This document shows, one piece after another, positions 17,300 through 25,384 of a stretch of DNA of 64,000 nucleotides (position 1 is the stretch's first letter; each line of letters begins with the position of its first letter). The DNA is taken from assembly GCF_001294335.1 (NCBI RefSeq), contig NZ_LGKG01000139.1, positions 1 to 64,000 on the forward strand, given 5' to 3'. The position numbers were made by a program, and so were the translations under genes. This DNA comes from Streptomyces chattanoogensis (GTDB lineage Bacteria > Actinomycetota > Actinomycetes > Streptomycetales > Streptomycetaceae). Under the pieces are notes generated by a model, which worked only from the letters and a program-made list of their open reading frames with translations, was not told the origin of the DNA and ran no database searches.

Positions 17300-18187
17300 G
17301 TGCTGACCGTCGACTTTTCCCGCTTCCCGCTCGCCCCGGGCGACCGCGTGCTCGACCTGGGCTGTGGTGCCGGCCGGCACGCCTTCGAGTGCTACCGGCG
17401 CGGCGCGCAGGTCGTCGCCCTCGACCAGAACGGCGAGGAGATCCGCGAGGTCGCCAAGTGGTTCGCCGCGATGAAGGAGGCCGGCGAGGCCCCGGCCGGC
17501 GCCTCCGCCACCGCCATGGAGGGCGATGCGCTGGCCCTGCCCTTCCCCGACGAGAGCTTCGACGTCGTCATCATCTCCGAGGTCATGGAGCACATCCCGG
17601 ACGACAAGGGCGTGCTCGCCGAGATGGTCCGCGTCCTGCGCCCCGGTGGGCGGATCGCCGTCACCGTGCCCCGCTACGGACCGGAGAAGATCTGCTGGGC
17701 GCTCAGCGACGCCTACCACGAGGTCGAGGGCGGCCATATCCGCATCTACCGCGCGGACGAACTGCTCGGCAAGATGCGGGAGGCGGGCCTCGAGCCGTAC
17801 GGGACCCATCACGCGCACGGCCTGCACAGCCCCTACTGGTGGCTCAAGTGCGCGTTCGGGGTGGACAACGACAAGGCGCTGCCGGTGAAGGCGTACCACA
17901 AGCTGCTGGTCTGGGACATCATGAAGAAGCCGCTGGCCACGAGACTTGCCGAGCAGGCGCTCAACCCCCTCATCGGCAAGAGCTTCGTCGCCTACGCCAC
18001 CAAGCCGCATCTGCCGGAGGCGCCGTCCGCCGAGGAGGCGGCCGAACCCGCGGCCGCCGAGCCCGCCCGGCCCGCCGCCAAGCGTGCCGCCAAGGCCGCC
18101 GAGCCGGCTGCCAAGCCGACCGCCAAGCAGGCGTCCAAGACCGCCGCGAAGTCCCCCGCCAAGCGCGCCTCCGGAGCCGCCAAGTGA
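17300..18187 (+). CDS. Class I SAM-dependent methyltransferase with histone H1-like tail
   Basis: A 295-residue methyltransferase. Motif I is RVLDLGCGAGRHAFE. Motif II/III-type segments include DESFDVVIISEVMEHIPD and RVLRPGGRIAVTVPRYGPE. After about residue 235 the protein turns into an Ala/Lys/Pro/Glu-rich tail with repeated AAK units (for example PAAKRAAKAAEPAAKPTAKQ), resembling bacterial histone H1-like tails. The start is taken as GTG 17300 with only a weak ribosome site, and it overlaps the next gene as GTGA. The target is unknown. The context suggests modification of the product made with the adjacent glycosyltransferase. Confidence 0.85.
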   Translation: MLTVDFSRFPLAPGDRVLDLGCGAGRHAFECYRRGAQVVALDQNGEEIREVAKWFAAMKEAGEAPAGASATAMEGDALALPFPDESFDVVIISEVMEHIPDDKGVLAEMVRVLRPGGRIAVTVPRYGPEKICWALSDAYHEVEGGHIRIYRADELLGKMREAGLEPYGTHHAHGLHSPYWWLKCAFGVDNDKALPVKAYHKLLVWDIMKKPLATRLAEQALNPLIGKSFVAYATKPHLPEAPSAEEAAEPAAAEPARPAAKRAAKAAEPAAKPTAKQASKTAAKSPAKRASGAAK

Positions 18188-19254
18188 CGAGTCCCGGGCG
18201 TACCGAACGGCTGGTGCTGCCGGGGGTGCTCACCGCCGAACAGGCGGCGCGCACGGTCGCGGGCATCCTGGCCACCCAGCGCGAGGACGGCGCGATCCCC
18301 TGGTTCCGCGGTCATCACCTCGACCCGTGGGACCACACCGAGGCCGCCATGGCCCTGGACGCGGCCGGTGAGCACGAGCGCGCCGAGGCGGCGTACGACT
18401 GGCTGGTGCGGCATCAGAATCCGGACGGCTCCTGGTACGCCGCCTATGCCGACGGTGACGCCGAGGAGCCCACCGACCGCGGCCGGGAGACCAACTTCTG
18501 CGCCTATATCGCGGTCGGCGTCTGGCACCACTTCCTGTCCACCGGCGACGAGACCTTCCTCGACCGCATGTGGCCGGCGGTCTACGCGGCCATCGAGTAC
18601 GTCCTGGAGCTCCAGCAGCCCGGCGGCGAGATCGGCTGGAAACGCGAGGACGACGGGACGCCGGTGACCGACGCCCTGCTGACCGGCTCGTCCTCCGTCT
18701 ACCAGGCGCTGCGCTGCGCCCTCGCCCTCGCCGAGCAGCGCGAGGAGCCGCAGCCCGACTGGGAGCTGGCCGTCGGCCGCCTGGGCCATGCGATACGCCG
18801 CCACCCCGAACGGTTCCTGGACAAGTCCCGCTACTCCATGGACTGGTACTACCCGGTCCTGGGCGGCGCGGTGCGCGGCGCGGACGCCCGCGCCCGGATC
18901 GACGCGGACTGGGACCGCTTCGTCGTACCCGGCCTGGGAGTGCGCTGTGTGCTGCCCAACCCCTGGGTCACCGGCGGCGAGAGCGCCGAACTGGCGCTTG
19001 CGCTGTGGGCGATGGGGGAGTCGGAGCGGGCGGTGCAGATCCTCACCTGGATCCAGCATCTGCGCGCCGAGGACGGCATGTACTGGACGGGGTACGTCTT
19101 CGAGGACGATGCGATCTGGCCACGGGAGCTCACCTCCTGGACGGCCGGCTCGCTGCTGCTCGCGGTGGCCGCGCTGGGCGGCGACGAGGCGACCACGACG
19201 GTGTTCGGCGGGGAGCGGCTGCCCACCGGCCTGGACCCCGACTGCTGCCGCTAG
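18184..19254 (+). CDS. (Alpha/alpha)-barrel protein, prenyltransferase-like or six-hairpin glycosidase-like
   Basis: A 356-residue protein with repeated helical hairpins. GAIPWFRGHHLDPWDHTEAAMALDAAG is followed by YDWLVRHQNPDGSWY and later AVQILTWIQHLRAEDGMYWTGYVFEDD. The QNPDGSWY segment is typical of prenyltransferase/squalene-oxidase repeats. The many Asp/Trp pairs also fit six-hairpin glycosidases. Such proteins are often annotated as prenyltransferases in Streptomyces without evidence of reaction. The GTG start overlaps the methyltransferase stop, so the cassette is translationally coupled. It has no signal peptide and is probably cytoplasmic. Confidence 0.75.
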   Translation: MTSPGRTERLVLPGVLTAEQAARTVAGILATQREDGAIPWFRGHHLDPWDHTEAAMALDAAGEHERAEAAYDWLVRHQNPDGSWYAAYADGDAEEPTDRGRETNFCAYIAVGVWHHFLSTGDETFLDRMWPAVYAAIEYVLELQQPGGEIGWKREDDGTPVTDALLTGSSSVYQALRCALALAEQREEPQPDWELAVGRLGHAIRRHPERFLDKSRYSMDWYYPVLGGAVRGADARARIDADWDRFVVPGLGVRCVLPNPWVTGGESAELALALWAMGESERAVQILTWIQHLRAEDGMYWTGYVFEDDAIWPRELTSWTAGSLLLAVAALGGDEATTTVFGGERLPTGLDPDCCR

Positions 19255-19369
19255 TCCCTTCCGGGGGGCTTGGCTACCCGTTCGGCGGTCTCCAGGTGGC
19301 GGGTCCCCCGCGACCGGGTCAGGCTGCGGACGTACGTCCGCAGACGACCCGACCCGCCGGAGGCGCGCC

Positions 19370-19948
19370 GTGCCCCACCCCCCGACCCGCCCGCACCCCC
19401 GGCTGCCGCTGCGCCGGGCCGCCGTCGCGCCGCTGCTGGTCTGCACCCTGACGCTGGGCGCCGTGGCCTGCGAGCCCTCGGCGATGAACGGCGGCTCCGG
19501 TACGACGGCGCCCGACGGGACCGGCGCCGCGCAGCACCAGAACCTCGCCAAGGTCCGGTTCGTCACCAACGCGGGACTGGCGGCGGGCGCCTCCTACCAG
19601 TGGATCATCGAGCCGTACCAGGCCGGAAAGTTCGACAAGGACGCGAGCGGGCGGACGCTGGCGCTGGTCAAGGCGGGGCTGGCGGGGGTGTTCACGTACA
19701 ACAGGCTCAAGGCCGCGGTACACAACGCCCAGGGCGACCCGGAGCTGGCCAAGGCCGTCGCCCCGCTCTCCCACCGCATCGAGTCCCTCAAGAACCTGGG
19801 CGGCAGGCTGAGCAAGGGGGAGGTGAACGCCGGCGACATCGGCTCGTTCCAGAACGTCATCAACGAGGTCAAGGGGGCGGGCTGGAGCGTGGGCGCCATG
19901 CTGACCGACAAGGTCCCGTCCGCCGCACAGTTGAAAGTGAAGGGCTGA
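19370..19948 (+). CDS. Putative lipoprotein of unknown function
   Basis: A 192-residue protein. GTG at 19370 follows GGAGG. The N-terminus RLPLRRAAVAPLLVCTLTLGAVAC has a basic segment, a hydrophobic core and a cysteine (Cys34) in a weak lipobox. After a Gly/Ser/Thr linker, the mature part is helical (VTNAGLAAGASYQWIIEPY, ALVKAGLAGVFTYNRLKAAVHNAQGDPELAKAV). No family is recognised. It follows the glycosyltransferase cassette by 115 bp on the same strand and may be expressed with it. Confidence 0.75.
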   Translation: MPHPPTRPHPRLPLRRAAVAPLLVCTLTLGAVACEPSAMNGGSGTTAPDGTGAAQHQNLAKVRFVTNAGLAAGASYQWIIEPYQAGKFDKDASGRTLALVKAGLAGVFTYNRLKAAVHNAQGDPELAKAVAPLSHRIESLKNLGGRLSKGEVNAGDIGSFQNVINEVKGAGWSVGAMLTDKVPSAAQLKVKG

Positions 19949-19977
19949 GGAGGCGGCCTGCGCGTTAGCGTGCGGTC

Positions 19978-20775
19978 ATGACTCTGCAAGGATCACTCAG
20001 CCACGACCGTTACTGCGACCAACTCCTCGCCGAAAGCGACCAGTTCCGGTCCCTGCTGCGCGACGCCGATCTCTCCGCGACCGTGCCCACCTGTCCTGAC
20101 TGGACCCTGGCCGATCTCGCCCGGCATGTCGGCGGTGCCCACCGCTGGGCCGGCACCATCGTCGCCAGCCGCTCCACCGAGTTCGTCAGCCTCAAGTCCC
20201 AGGTGCTGACAGGGCCCGAGGGCACCGACGGCAAAGCCCTGGACGCCTGGCTCGCCGAGGGCGCCGAGCAGACCGTGGCGGCGCTGCGCGAGGCCGGTCC
20301 CGACGTCGAGGTGTGGACCTGGTCGCCGGTGCAGCGGTCGGGCTTCTGGGCCCGCCGAATGACCCATGAGACGGTGATCCACCGGGCGGACGCCGCGCTG
20401 ACCGCGGGCGCCGGCTTCGAGGTCCCCCAGGACGTCGCCGCCGACTGCCTGGAGGAGTGGCTCCAGCTGTGCGCCCTGCCGGTGCTCGCCGAGCGCCGCG
20501 CCGAGCAGGCCGCGGAGCTGTTCGGACCCGGCCGCAGCATCCATCTCCACGCCACCGACACCCCGCCCGCCCTCAACGCCGAATGGTTCCTCGACCTCAC
20601 CGGCGACGCCCTCGTCCACCGCCGCACACACGAGAAGGCGACGACCGCCCTGCGCGGCCCGCTCACCGACATTCTCCGCGTCATCTACCGCCGGCTGCCC
20701 GCCGACAGCGACCGGGTCGAGGTGCTGGGCGACCGGGGCCTGCTCGACCGGTGGCTGAACTGGGCGACCTTCTGA
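19978..20775 (+). CDS. Maleylpyruvate isomerase family mycothiol-dependent enzyme
   Basis: A 265-residue protein of the DinB-like / MDMPI family, which uses mycothiol as thiol cofactor. The N-terminal helical bundle carries VPTCPDWTLADLARHVGGAHRWA, the characteristic metal and thiol region. MTHETVIHRADAAL supplies the other metal histidines. The C-terminal MDMPI-type domain follows (DTPPALNAEWFLDLTGDALVHRR). The reaction may be isomerisation or thiol transfer, and the substrate is unknown. It follows the lipoprotein gene by 29 bp and is convergent with the LLM oxidoreductase. Confidence 0.88.
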   Translation: MTLQGSLSHDRYCDQLLAESDQFRSLLRDADLSATVPTCPDWTLADLARHVGGAHRWAGTIVASRSTEFVSLKSQVLTGPEGTDGKALDAWLAEGAEQTVAALREAGPDVEVWTWSPVQRSGFWARRMTHETVIHRADAALTAGAGFEVPQDVAADCLEEWLQLCALPVLAERRAEQAAELFGPGRSIHLHATDTPPALNAEWFLDLTGDALVHRRTHEKATTALRGPLTDILRVIYRRLPADSDRVEVLGDRGLLDRWLNWATF

Positions 20776-20792
20776 GGCGCCCACCCGCGCGG

Positions 20793-21803
20793 TCAGGAGT
20801 TCAGCTCCGCCAGAATCCGTAGCGTCCGCGGGTCCGGGGCCGTCACCAGCAGGTCGGTGACCGGGCCCCGGCGCCACAACTCCAGCCGCTCCGCGATCCG
20901 TTCACGGGGGCCGACCAGCGAGATCTCATCCGCGAAGGCATCCGGCACGGCCAGTACCGCCTCCTCCTTGCGGCCCTGGAGGAACAGCTCCTGGATCCGC
21001 CGCGCCTCGGCCTCGTACCCCATCCGGGCCATCAGATCGGCGTGGAAGTTCTTCGCCGCATGCCCCATGCCGCCGATGTAGAAGCCGAGCATCGCCTTGA
21101 CCGGCAGCAGCCCCTCGGCCACGTCGTCGCAGACCACGGCGCGCACCATGGGGGCGACGAGGAAGCCGTCCGGTGCCTCCGCCAGCGAGGCCCGGTAGAC
21201 ATCCGTACGCAGCGGCGACCAGTACAGCGGCAGCCAGCCGTCCGCGATCCGGGTCGTCTGGGCGATGTTCTTGGGGCCCTCCGCGCCCAGGAGGACGGGC
21301 AGCTCCGCGCGCAGCGGGTGGGTGATGGGCCGGAGCGGTTTGCCGAGGCCGGTGCCGTCCGGGCCGCGGTAGGGGTGCGGGTGGAACAGCCCGTCCACCG
21401 CCACCGGCCCCTCCCTCCGCAGCACTTGGCGGATCACGTCCACGTATTCGCGGGTGGCGGTCAGCGGGCTCTTGGGGAACGGCCGCCCGTACCACCCCTC
21501 CACGACCTGCGGCCCGGACAGCCCCAGCCCCAGCAGCACCCGGCCCCCGGAGAGATGGTCGAGGGTGAGCGCGTGCATGGCGGTGGCGGTGGGGGTACGG
21601 GCGGCCATCTGGGCGATGCCGGTGCCGAGTTTGATACGGGAGGTGTGGGCGGCGATCCAGGTCAGCGCGGTGAAGGCGTCCGAACCCCAGGCCTCCGCGG
21701 TCCACACCGAGTCATAGCCCAGGCGTTCGGCCTCGCGGGCGAGTTCGAGGTGCCGGGGGTCGGGGCTGCGGCCCCAGTAGCCCAGTGCCAGACCGAGTCG
21801 CAT
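20793..21803 (-). CDS. LLM-class F420-dependent oxidoreductase
   Basis: A 336-residue luciferase-like monooxygenase-fold protein. It starts MRLGLALGYWG, then LAREAERLGYDSVWTAEAWGSDAF, IKLGTGIAQMAARTPTATAMHALTLDHLSGGRVLLGLG and GPKNIAQTTRIADGWLP, all typical of actinobacterial F420-binding members. The start has GGGAG eight bases upstream. The substrate is unknown. F420-dependent dehydrogenases of this type act on alcohols, ketones or xenobiotics. Confidence 0.9.
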   Translation of the reverse strand: MRLGLALGYWGRSPDPRHLELAREAERLGYDSVWTAEAWGSDAFTALTWIAAHTSRIKLGTGIAQMAARTPTATAMHALTLDHLSGGRVLLGLGLSGPQVVEGWYGRPFPKSPLTATREYVDVIRQVLRREGPVAVDGLFHPHPYRGPDGTGLGKPLRPITHPLRAELPVLLGAEGPKNIAQTTRIADGWLPLYWSPLRTDVYRASLAEAPDGFLVAPMVRAVVCDDVAEGLLPVKAMLGFYIGGMGHAAKNFHADLMARMGYEAEARRIQELFLQGRKEEAVLAVPDAFADEISLVGPRERIAERLELWRRGPVTDLLVTAPDPRTLRILAELNS

Positions 21804-21902
21804 ACGGCCGCTCCCTCACGGGTTCACGCTCACGCCGGCTTCTGACGGGTCGTCAGGACTGCCGTTCGGGCGAACTGTACGGCCGGGCCGCGGACAAGGC
21901 AA

Positions 21903-21933
21903 CGGCCCCCCGCCCGTGAGGGGCGAGGGGCCG
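21903..21933 (-). terminator. Strong GC hairpin after the proline-rich membrane protein gene
   Basis: CGGCCCCCCGCCC and GGGGCGAGGGGCCG pair around GTGA, 36 bases past the stop of the minus-strand gene ending at 21969. Confidence 0.7.
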
Positions 21934-21968
21934 CGGAAAGGACCGCTGCGCGTTCGGCGACGTCCGGG

Positions 21969-22889
21969 TCAGCCGCGCTGGATGCCGGTGGTGTCCTGAA
22001 GAACGCCGCGCCGGCCGTCCTGCGTCTGCGCGATCAGGGCCTGGCCGCGCTGCTCGACCGCCAGGTACCAGGTGCCGGGCGCCAGCTCGGCGATCGGCGC
22101 CGGGGAACCGTCCTCGCCGTAGAGCGGACGGGCGACGGGCACCGCGAACCAGAACGGAGCGAAGTCGCCCGGAGTGCCGCCCGCCGGGGTGGCACCCGCC
22201 GGGGCCGCCGCACCCTGCGGGCCGCCGGCCGTCGCGTCGGCCGGGGGCTGCTGGCCGTACGGCTGGCCCGGCTGGGGCTGGCCGGGCTGGGGCTGGCCGG
22301 GCTGCGGCTGCTGCTGGCCGCCCGGGTAGCCGTAGCCCTGGCCGGGCTGGGCCTGCTGCTGGGCGCCGGGGTAGCCGTAGCCGGCGTTGGGGGCCGCGCC
22401 GTACGGGGACGGGGCGCCGGCCGGCTTGTCCGGGACCAGTGCGGCCTTGAGGGCGGGCACCTGGCTGGTGGCCACCGCCGCACCGGCCATGGCCAGGAGG
22501 GCGATGAAGGCGAGGATGGCGCCGATACCGATGGTCTGCTTGGAGCCGTCCAAGGTGAAGCCGCGGCCGGGGCCGTCGAACAGCGTCCACAGCGAGGACC
22601 AGGTGGCGAACACGCTGAACCCGATGCCGAGCTGGCTGAGCTCCAGGCCGAAGAACTTGCGCTCGCCCAGCGCGCGGCCGGCCACGATCAGCGCCGCGGC
22701 GAAGATGCCGGCGAGGAAGACCGACGGCAGCACCGGGAAGAGTTCGGAATCCCAGCCGTTGGGCATTTCCCTGCTCGGGCACGTGCCGGTGCAGCTCTGA
22801 GAGATGAAGTTGAGGAACGAGGCGATGAACAGCAACACCGCTGCTCCGATCACCACGCCGTCGCCTCGAGTGAGGGAGCGGATGTTCAC
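21969..22889 (-). CDS. Four-helix membrane protein with Pro/Gln/Gly-rich repeat region
   Basis: A 306-residue protein from GTG 22889, which has AAAGGA seven bases upstream. Residues 10-165 contain about four membrane helices (GVVIGAAVLLFIASFLNFI, LPSVFLAGIFAAALIVAGRAL, LGIGFSVFATWSSLWTLF, IGIGAILAFIALLAMAGAAVA). A disordered segment rich in YGYPG, QPGQ and PQPGQP repeats follows, then a compact C-terminal region ending GTWYLAVEQRGQALIAQTQDGRRGVLQDTTG. The last part looks like a small beta domain. It matches a common Streptomyces hypothetical, sometimes labelled DUF5336-like. Function is unknown. Confidence 0.8.
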   Translation of the reverse strand: MNIRSLTRGDGVVIGAAVLLFIASFLNFISQSCTGTCPSREMPNGWDSELFPVLPSVFLAGIFAAALIVAGRALGERKFFGLELSQLGIGFSVFATWSSLWTLFDGPGRGFTLDGSKQTIGIGAILAFIALLAMAGAAVATSQVPALKAALVPDKPAGAPSPYGAAPNAGYGYPGAQQQAQPGQGYGYPGGQQQPQPGQPQPGQPQPGQPYGQQPPADATAGGPQGAAAPAGATPAGGTPGDFAPFWFAVPVARPLYGEDGSPAPIAELAPGTWYLAVEQRGQALIAQTQDGRRGVLQDTTGIQRG

Positions 22890-23098
22890 GTAAGGGTCCT
22901 TTGTCGTTTTCGTGGATCTGGTCGACGCTGTCGCTGGCGCGCGCGGTGCGAGGCACGGCAGGGACCCATCGTAAAGGGGAACCCGTCGCCGAATCCGCCG
23001 GGCCGTCTTCTTGGTATCGGTTCCTGTACGGAATGCCGTACGGAGTGCGGTATGCGGTGTCGTATCAAGGGCCGACCGGATGCCGTACCCGGGCTGGG

Positions 23099-24034
23099 TC
23101 AGCTCGTCAAGAAGTCCGTAATGCCCTCGGTGATCCCGCGCGCCGCCTTTTGCCGCCACTCGGCGTCGGTCAAATGCGCGGCGTCCTTCGGATCGCGCAT
23201 ATTGCCGCACTCGATGAACACCTTCGGCACCGTGGAGAGGTTGAGACCGCCGAGATCGGAGCGTACGTCAAGACCCGTGCCGTCGCCGATGTAATTGGAC
23301 GGCGCGCTTTCGGTGACCGCCAGGAACCGGCCCGCCAGCCGCTCGCCCAACTGGCGGGACGGCGCGACGATCGCGGAGGTGTCGGCCGCGCCCGCCGTCA
23401 CGCGCGCCGGCAGGATGACATGGAAACCGCGGTTGCCGGCCGCCGAGCCGTCCGCGTGGATGGAGACCGCGGCGTCCGCGCGCTTCTTGTTCCCGGTGGC
23501 GGCGCGCTCGTCCACGCACGGGCCGTACGGGTGGTCGCCGTCCTGGGTGAGGACGACCCTGGCGCCCTGGCGCTCGAGGAGCTTACGGGCCCGGTGGGCG
23601 ACGTCCAGGGTGAACGACGCCTCGGCGTAACCGGTGTTGGTGGAGGTGCCGGTGGTGTCGCACTCCTTGCGCTCATTGCCGATGTCCACCAGCCGGGCGA
23701 TCTCCCGGGTGTGATCGCGGTTGCGCGGATTGTGGCCCGGGTCGAGGACCACGGTCTTTCCTTTGAGGCTGCCGTGCGGGTTCCCCTTGTGGGAGCCGGG
23801 GCCGGAGTCATGGGAGCCGTCGCCCGTGCCCCCCTTGCCGTCTTTTTTGTCCGGCTCGTGCCGGGTCCCGGACGGCGCGGGGTGCGCGGCCCGTGGCGGC
23901 TCCCCGCCGTCGCCTCTCAGCCACCGGAGGACCAGATAACCCGCGCCGGCGGCCACCAGGACGGCGGCCAGGACGACGAGGACGGTGGTACCGCGCAGGC
24001 GGCGGGGCGGGGGGAAGGTACTGCCGTTCGACAC
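23099..24034 (-). CDS. N-acetylmuramoyl-L-alanine amidase (Amidase_3), membrane-anchored
   Basis: A 311-residue cell-wall hydrolase. GTG is the predicted start. One N-terminal membrane helix (TTVLVVLAAVLVAAGAGYLVL) and a Gly/His/Lys/Asp-rich linker precede the catalytic domain. The domain begins TVVLDPGHNP with the zinc His, then FTLDVAHRARKLLERQGARVVLTQDGD, VSIHADG with another zinc His, and PKVFIECGNMRDPKDA with the catalytic Glu. It cleaves the amide between MurNAc and L-Ala in peptidoglycan outside the membrane. Confidence 0.93.
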   Translation of the reverse strand: MSNGSTFPPPRRLRGTTVLVVLAAVLVAAGAGYLVLRWLRGDGGEPPRAAHPAPSGTRHEPDKKDGKGGTGDGSHDSGPGSHKGNPHGSLKGKTVVLDPGHNPRNRDHTREIARLVDIGNERKECDTTGTSTNTGYAEASFTLDVAHRARKLLERQGARVVLTQDGDHPYGPCVDERAATGNKKRADAAVSIHADGSAAGNRGFHVILPARVTAGAADTSAIVAPSRQLGERLAGRFLAVTESAPSNYIGDGTGLDVRSDLGGLNLSTVPKVFIECGNMRDPKDAAHLTDAEWRQKAARGITEGITDFLTS

Positions 24035-24101
24035 GCCCGCGATCGTAGCCCGCGCGGCCGGAAGCCCCCGTCCGGCCCGTCCGGCTGCCGCGGCCGGCGG
24101 G

Positions 24102-24761
24102 TCAGATGCCGGAGCCGGTGCGCCGCAGGACGTGCAGCGACCGGTGCGCCGCGGCCTCGGTGAAGGCGCCGGACTCCAGGGCCCGCCGGTAGATGCGGTA
24201 CGGCGCCTGGCCGCCGTCCGCCGGGTCCGCGAAGACGTCGTGGATGACCAGCAGGCCGCCGGGTGCGATATGCGGCGCCCAGCCCTCGTAGTCGGCGGTG
24301 GCGTGCTCGTCGGTGTGCCCGCCGTCGATGAACACCAGGCCGACCGGCGCCTGCCAGACGGCCGCGGCCTGCGGGGACCGGCCCACCATGGCGATCACAT
24401 GCTCCTCCAGGCCGGCCGCGTGCAGGGTGCGGCGGAAGGCGGGCAGCGTGTCCATCCGGCCGACCTCCGGGTCGACGACCGTCGGGTCGTGGTACTCCCA
24501 GCCCGGCTGCTGCTCCTCGCTGCCCCGGTGGTGGTCGACGGTGACGGCCATCACGCCCGCGGCCCGCGCGGCGTCCGCGAGCAGGATGGTGGACCGGCCG
24601 CAGTACGTGCCGACCTCCACCAGCGGCAGCCCGAGCCCCGCCGCCTCGACCGCCGCGCCGTACAGGGCGAGTCCCTCGTCCGCGGGCATGAAGCCCTTCG
24701 CCGCCTCGAACGCGGCGAGAATCTCCGGCTGGGGCGCGGTCGGAGCCGTGGGAGCGGCCAT
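24102..24761 (-). CDS. Class I SAM-dependent methyltransferase (CmcI/cephalosporin hydroxylase-like)
   Basis: A 219-residue Rossmann methyltransferase. The SAM motif is LPLVEVGTYCGRSTILLADAAR, followed by VMAVTVDHHRGSEEQQPGWEYHD and VGLVFIDGGHTDEHATADYEGW with IAPGGLLVIHDVF. The D-GGH and HD-F residues resemble the metal-assisted O-methyltransferase subgroup. The ATG at 24761 has AGGAGGA five bases upstream, and the 5' extension of the frame is rejected. The substrate is unknown. Confidence 0.85.
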   Translation of the reverse strand: MAAPTAPTAPQPEILAAFEAAKGFMPADEGLALYGAAVEAAGLGLPLVEVGTYCGRSTILLADAARAAGVMAVTVDHHRGSEEQQPGWEYHDPTVVDPEVGRMDTLPAFRRTLHAAGLEEHVIAMVGRSPQAAAVWQAPVGLVFIDGGHTDEHATADYEGWAPHIAPGGLLVIHDVFADPADGGQAPYRIYRRALESGAFTEAAAHRSLHVLRRTGSGI

Positions 24762-25384
24762 GGGCTTCCTCCTGATGGTGCGGGTCGGGGCTGGTCGGCT
24801 CATGCTGCCGTACGGGGCGGAGCGGGCGGCGTGCGGGTACCCGGCGGCGGTATCCGCCGCGAGCCGAATCCCGGCCGGCGCCCTCCCGGAATCACATATT
24901 CCGATTCCGGATATCGGCACACCGGTTCATCGCGCCGGTACACGACGCCGCTTCACCGTGGGGGTTCACCGTGTGGGTTCACCGTGTGGGTTCGCATTTT
25001 CCGCCGTCCGATTACCCGATGTCCGAATGCGGGAGTGCGGGGAATTCGGGGCGGGCGGGATCGGCTGTGCCGGGGAGAGGCAAGTGGGCCGGGACGGATA
25101 TTGGCGGCCTGCGACGGAAATTCACCGAACCGTTTCCTTTTCGGATCCGGACTGTTTCCTGCCGAATGGAACCGGCCCCGCCGGATCCGCGGGGGCCGCT
25201 TCGCGCCACCCTTGCCGCTTCGGCCCGCTCCGGAGCCGTCGCGGCCTCTCTGTGCGTTCCCCGGTTCTTCCCGGATCCTCGCGGCCTTCCTGCCCTTCCT
25301 GCCCTTCCTGCTCCTCCTGTCCCTCCTGGCTCCCTGTCCATCCTGACCTTCCATCAGAATGGAACGTGTTCTAGTCTGCCTGGT
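24762..25384. other. Gene-free stretch with repeats and the FadE34 promoter
   Basis: About 620 bp between divergent genes. No supported coding frame is present. It holds three copies of TTCACCGTG (24952, 24965, 24979), a run of TTCCTGCCC-type pyrimidine-rich repeats around 25285-25330, and the KstR-type box at 25360. Confidence 0.6.
25360..25373. promoter_or_regulatory. KstR operator candidate upstream of FadE34-like gene
   Basis: TGGAACGTGTTCTA matches T-NN-AAC-NN-GTT-NN-A exactly and ends only 11 bp before the ATG at 25385. It would therefore overlap the transcription start region. Confidence 0.75.

Noticed and set aside
18184..19254. Assignment as a terpene-forming prenyltransferase
   Set aside because: Only generic alpha/alpha repeat motifs are visible and no polyprenyl-synthesis genes are nearby, so only a fold-level call is made.
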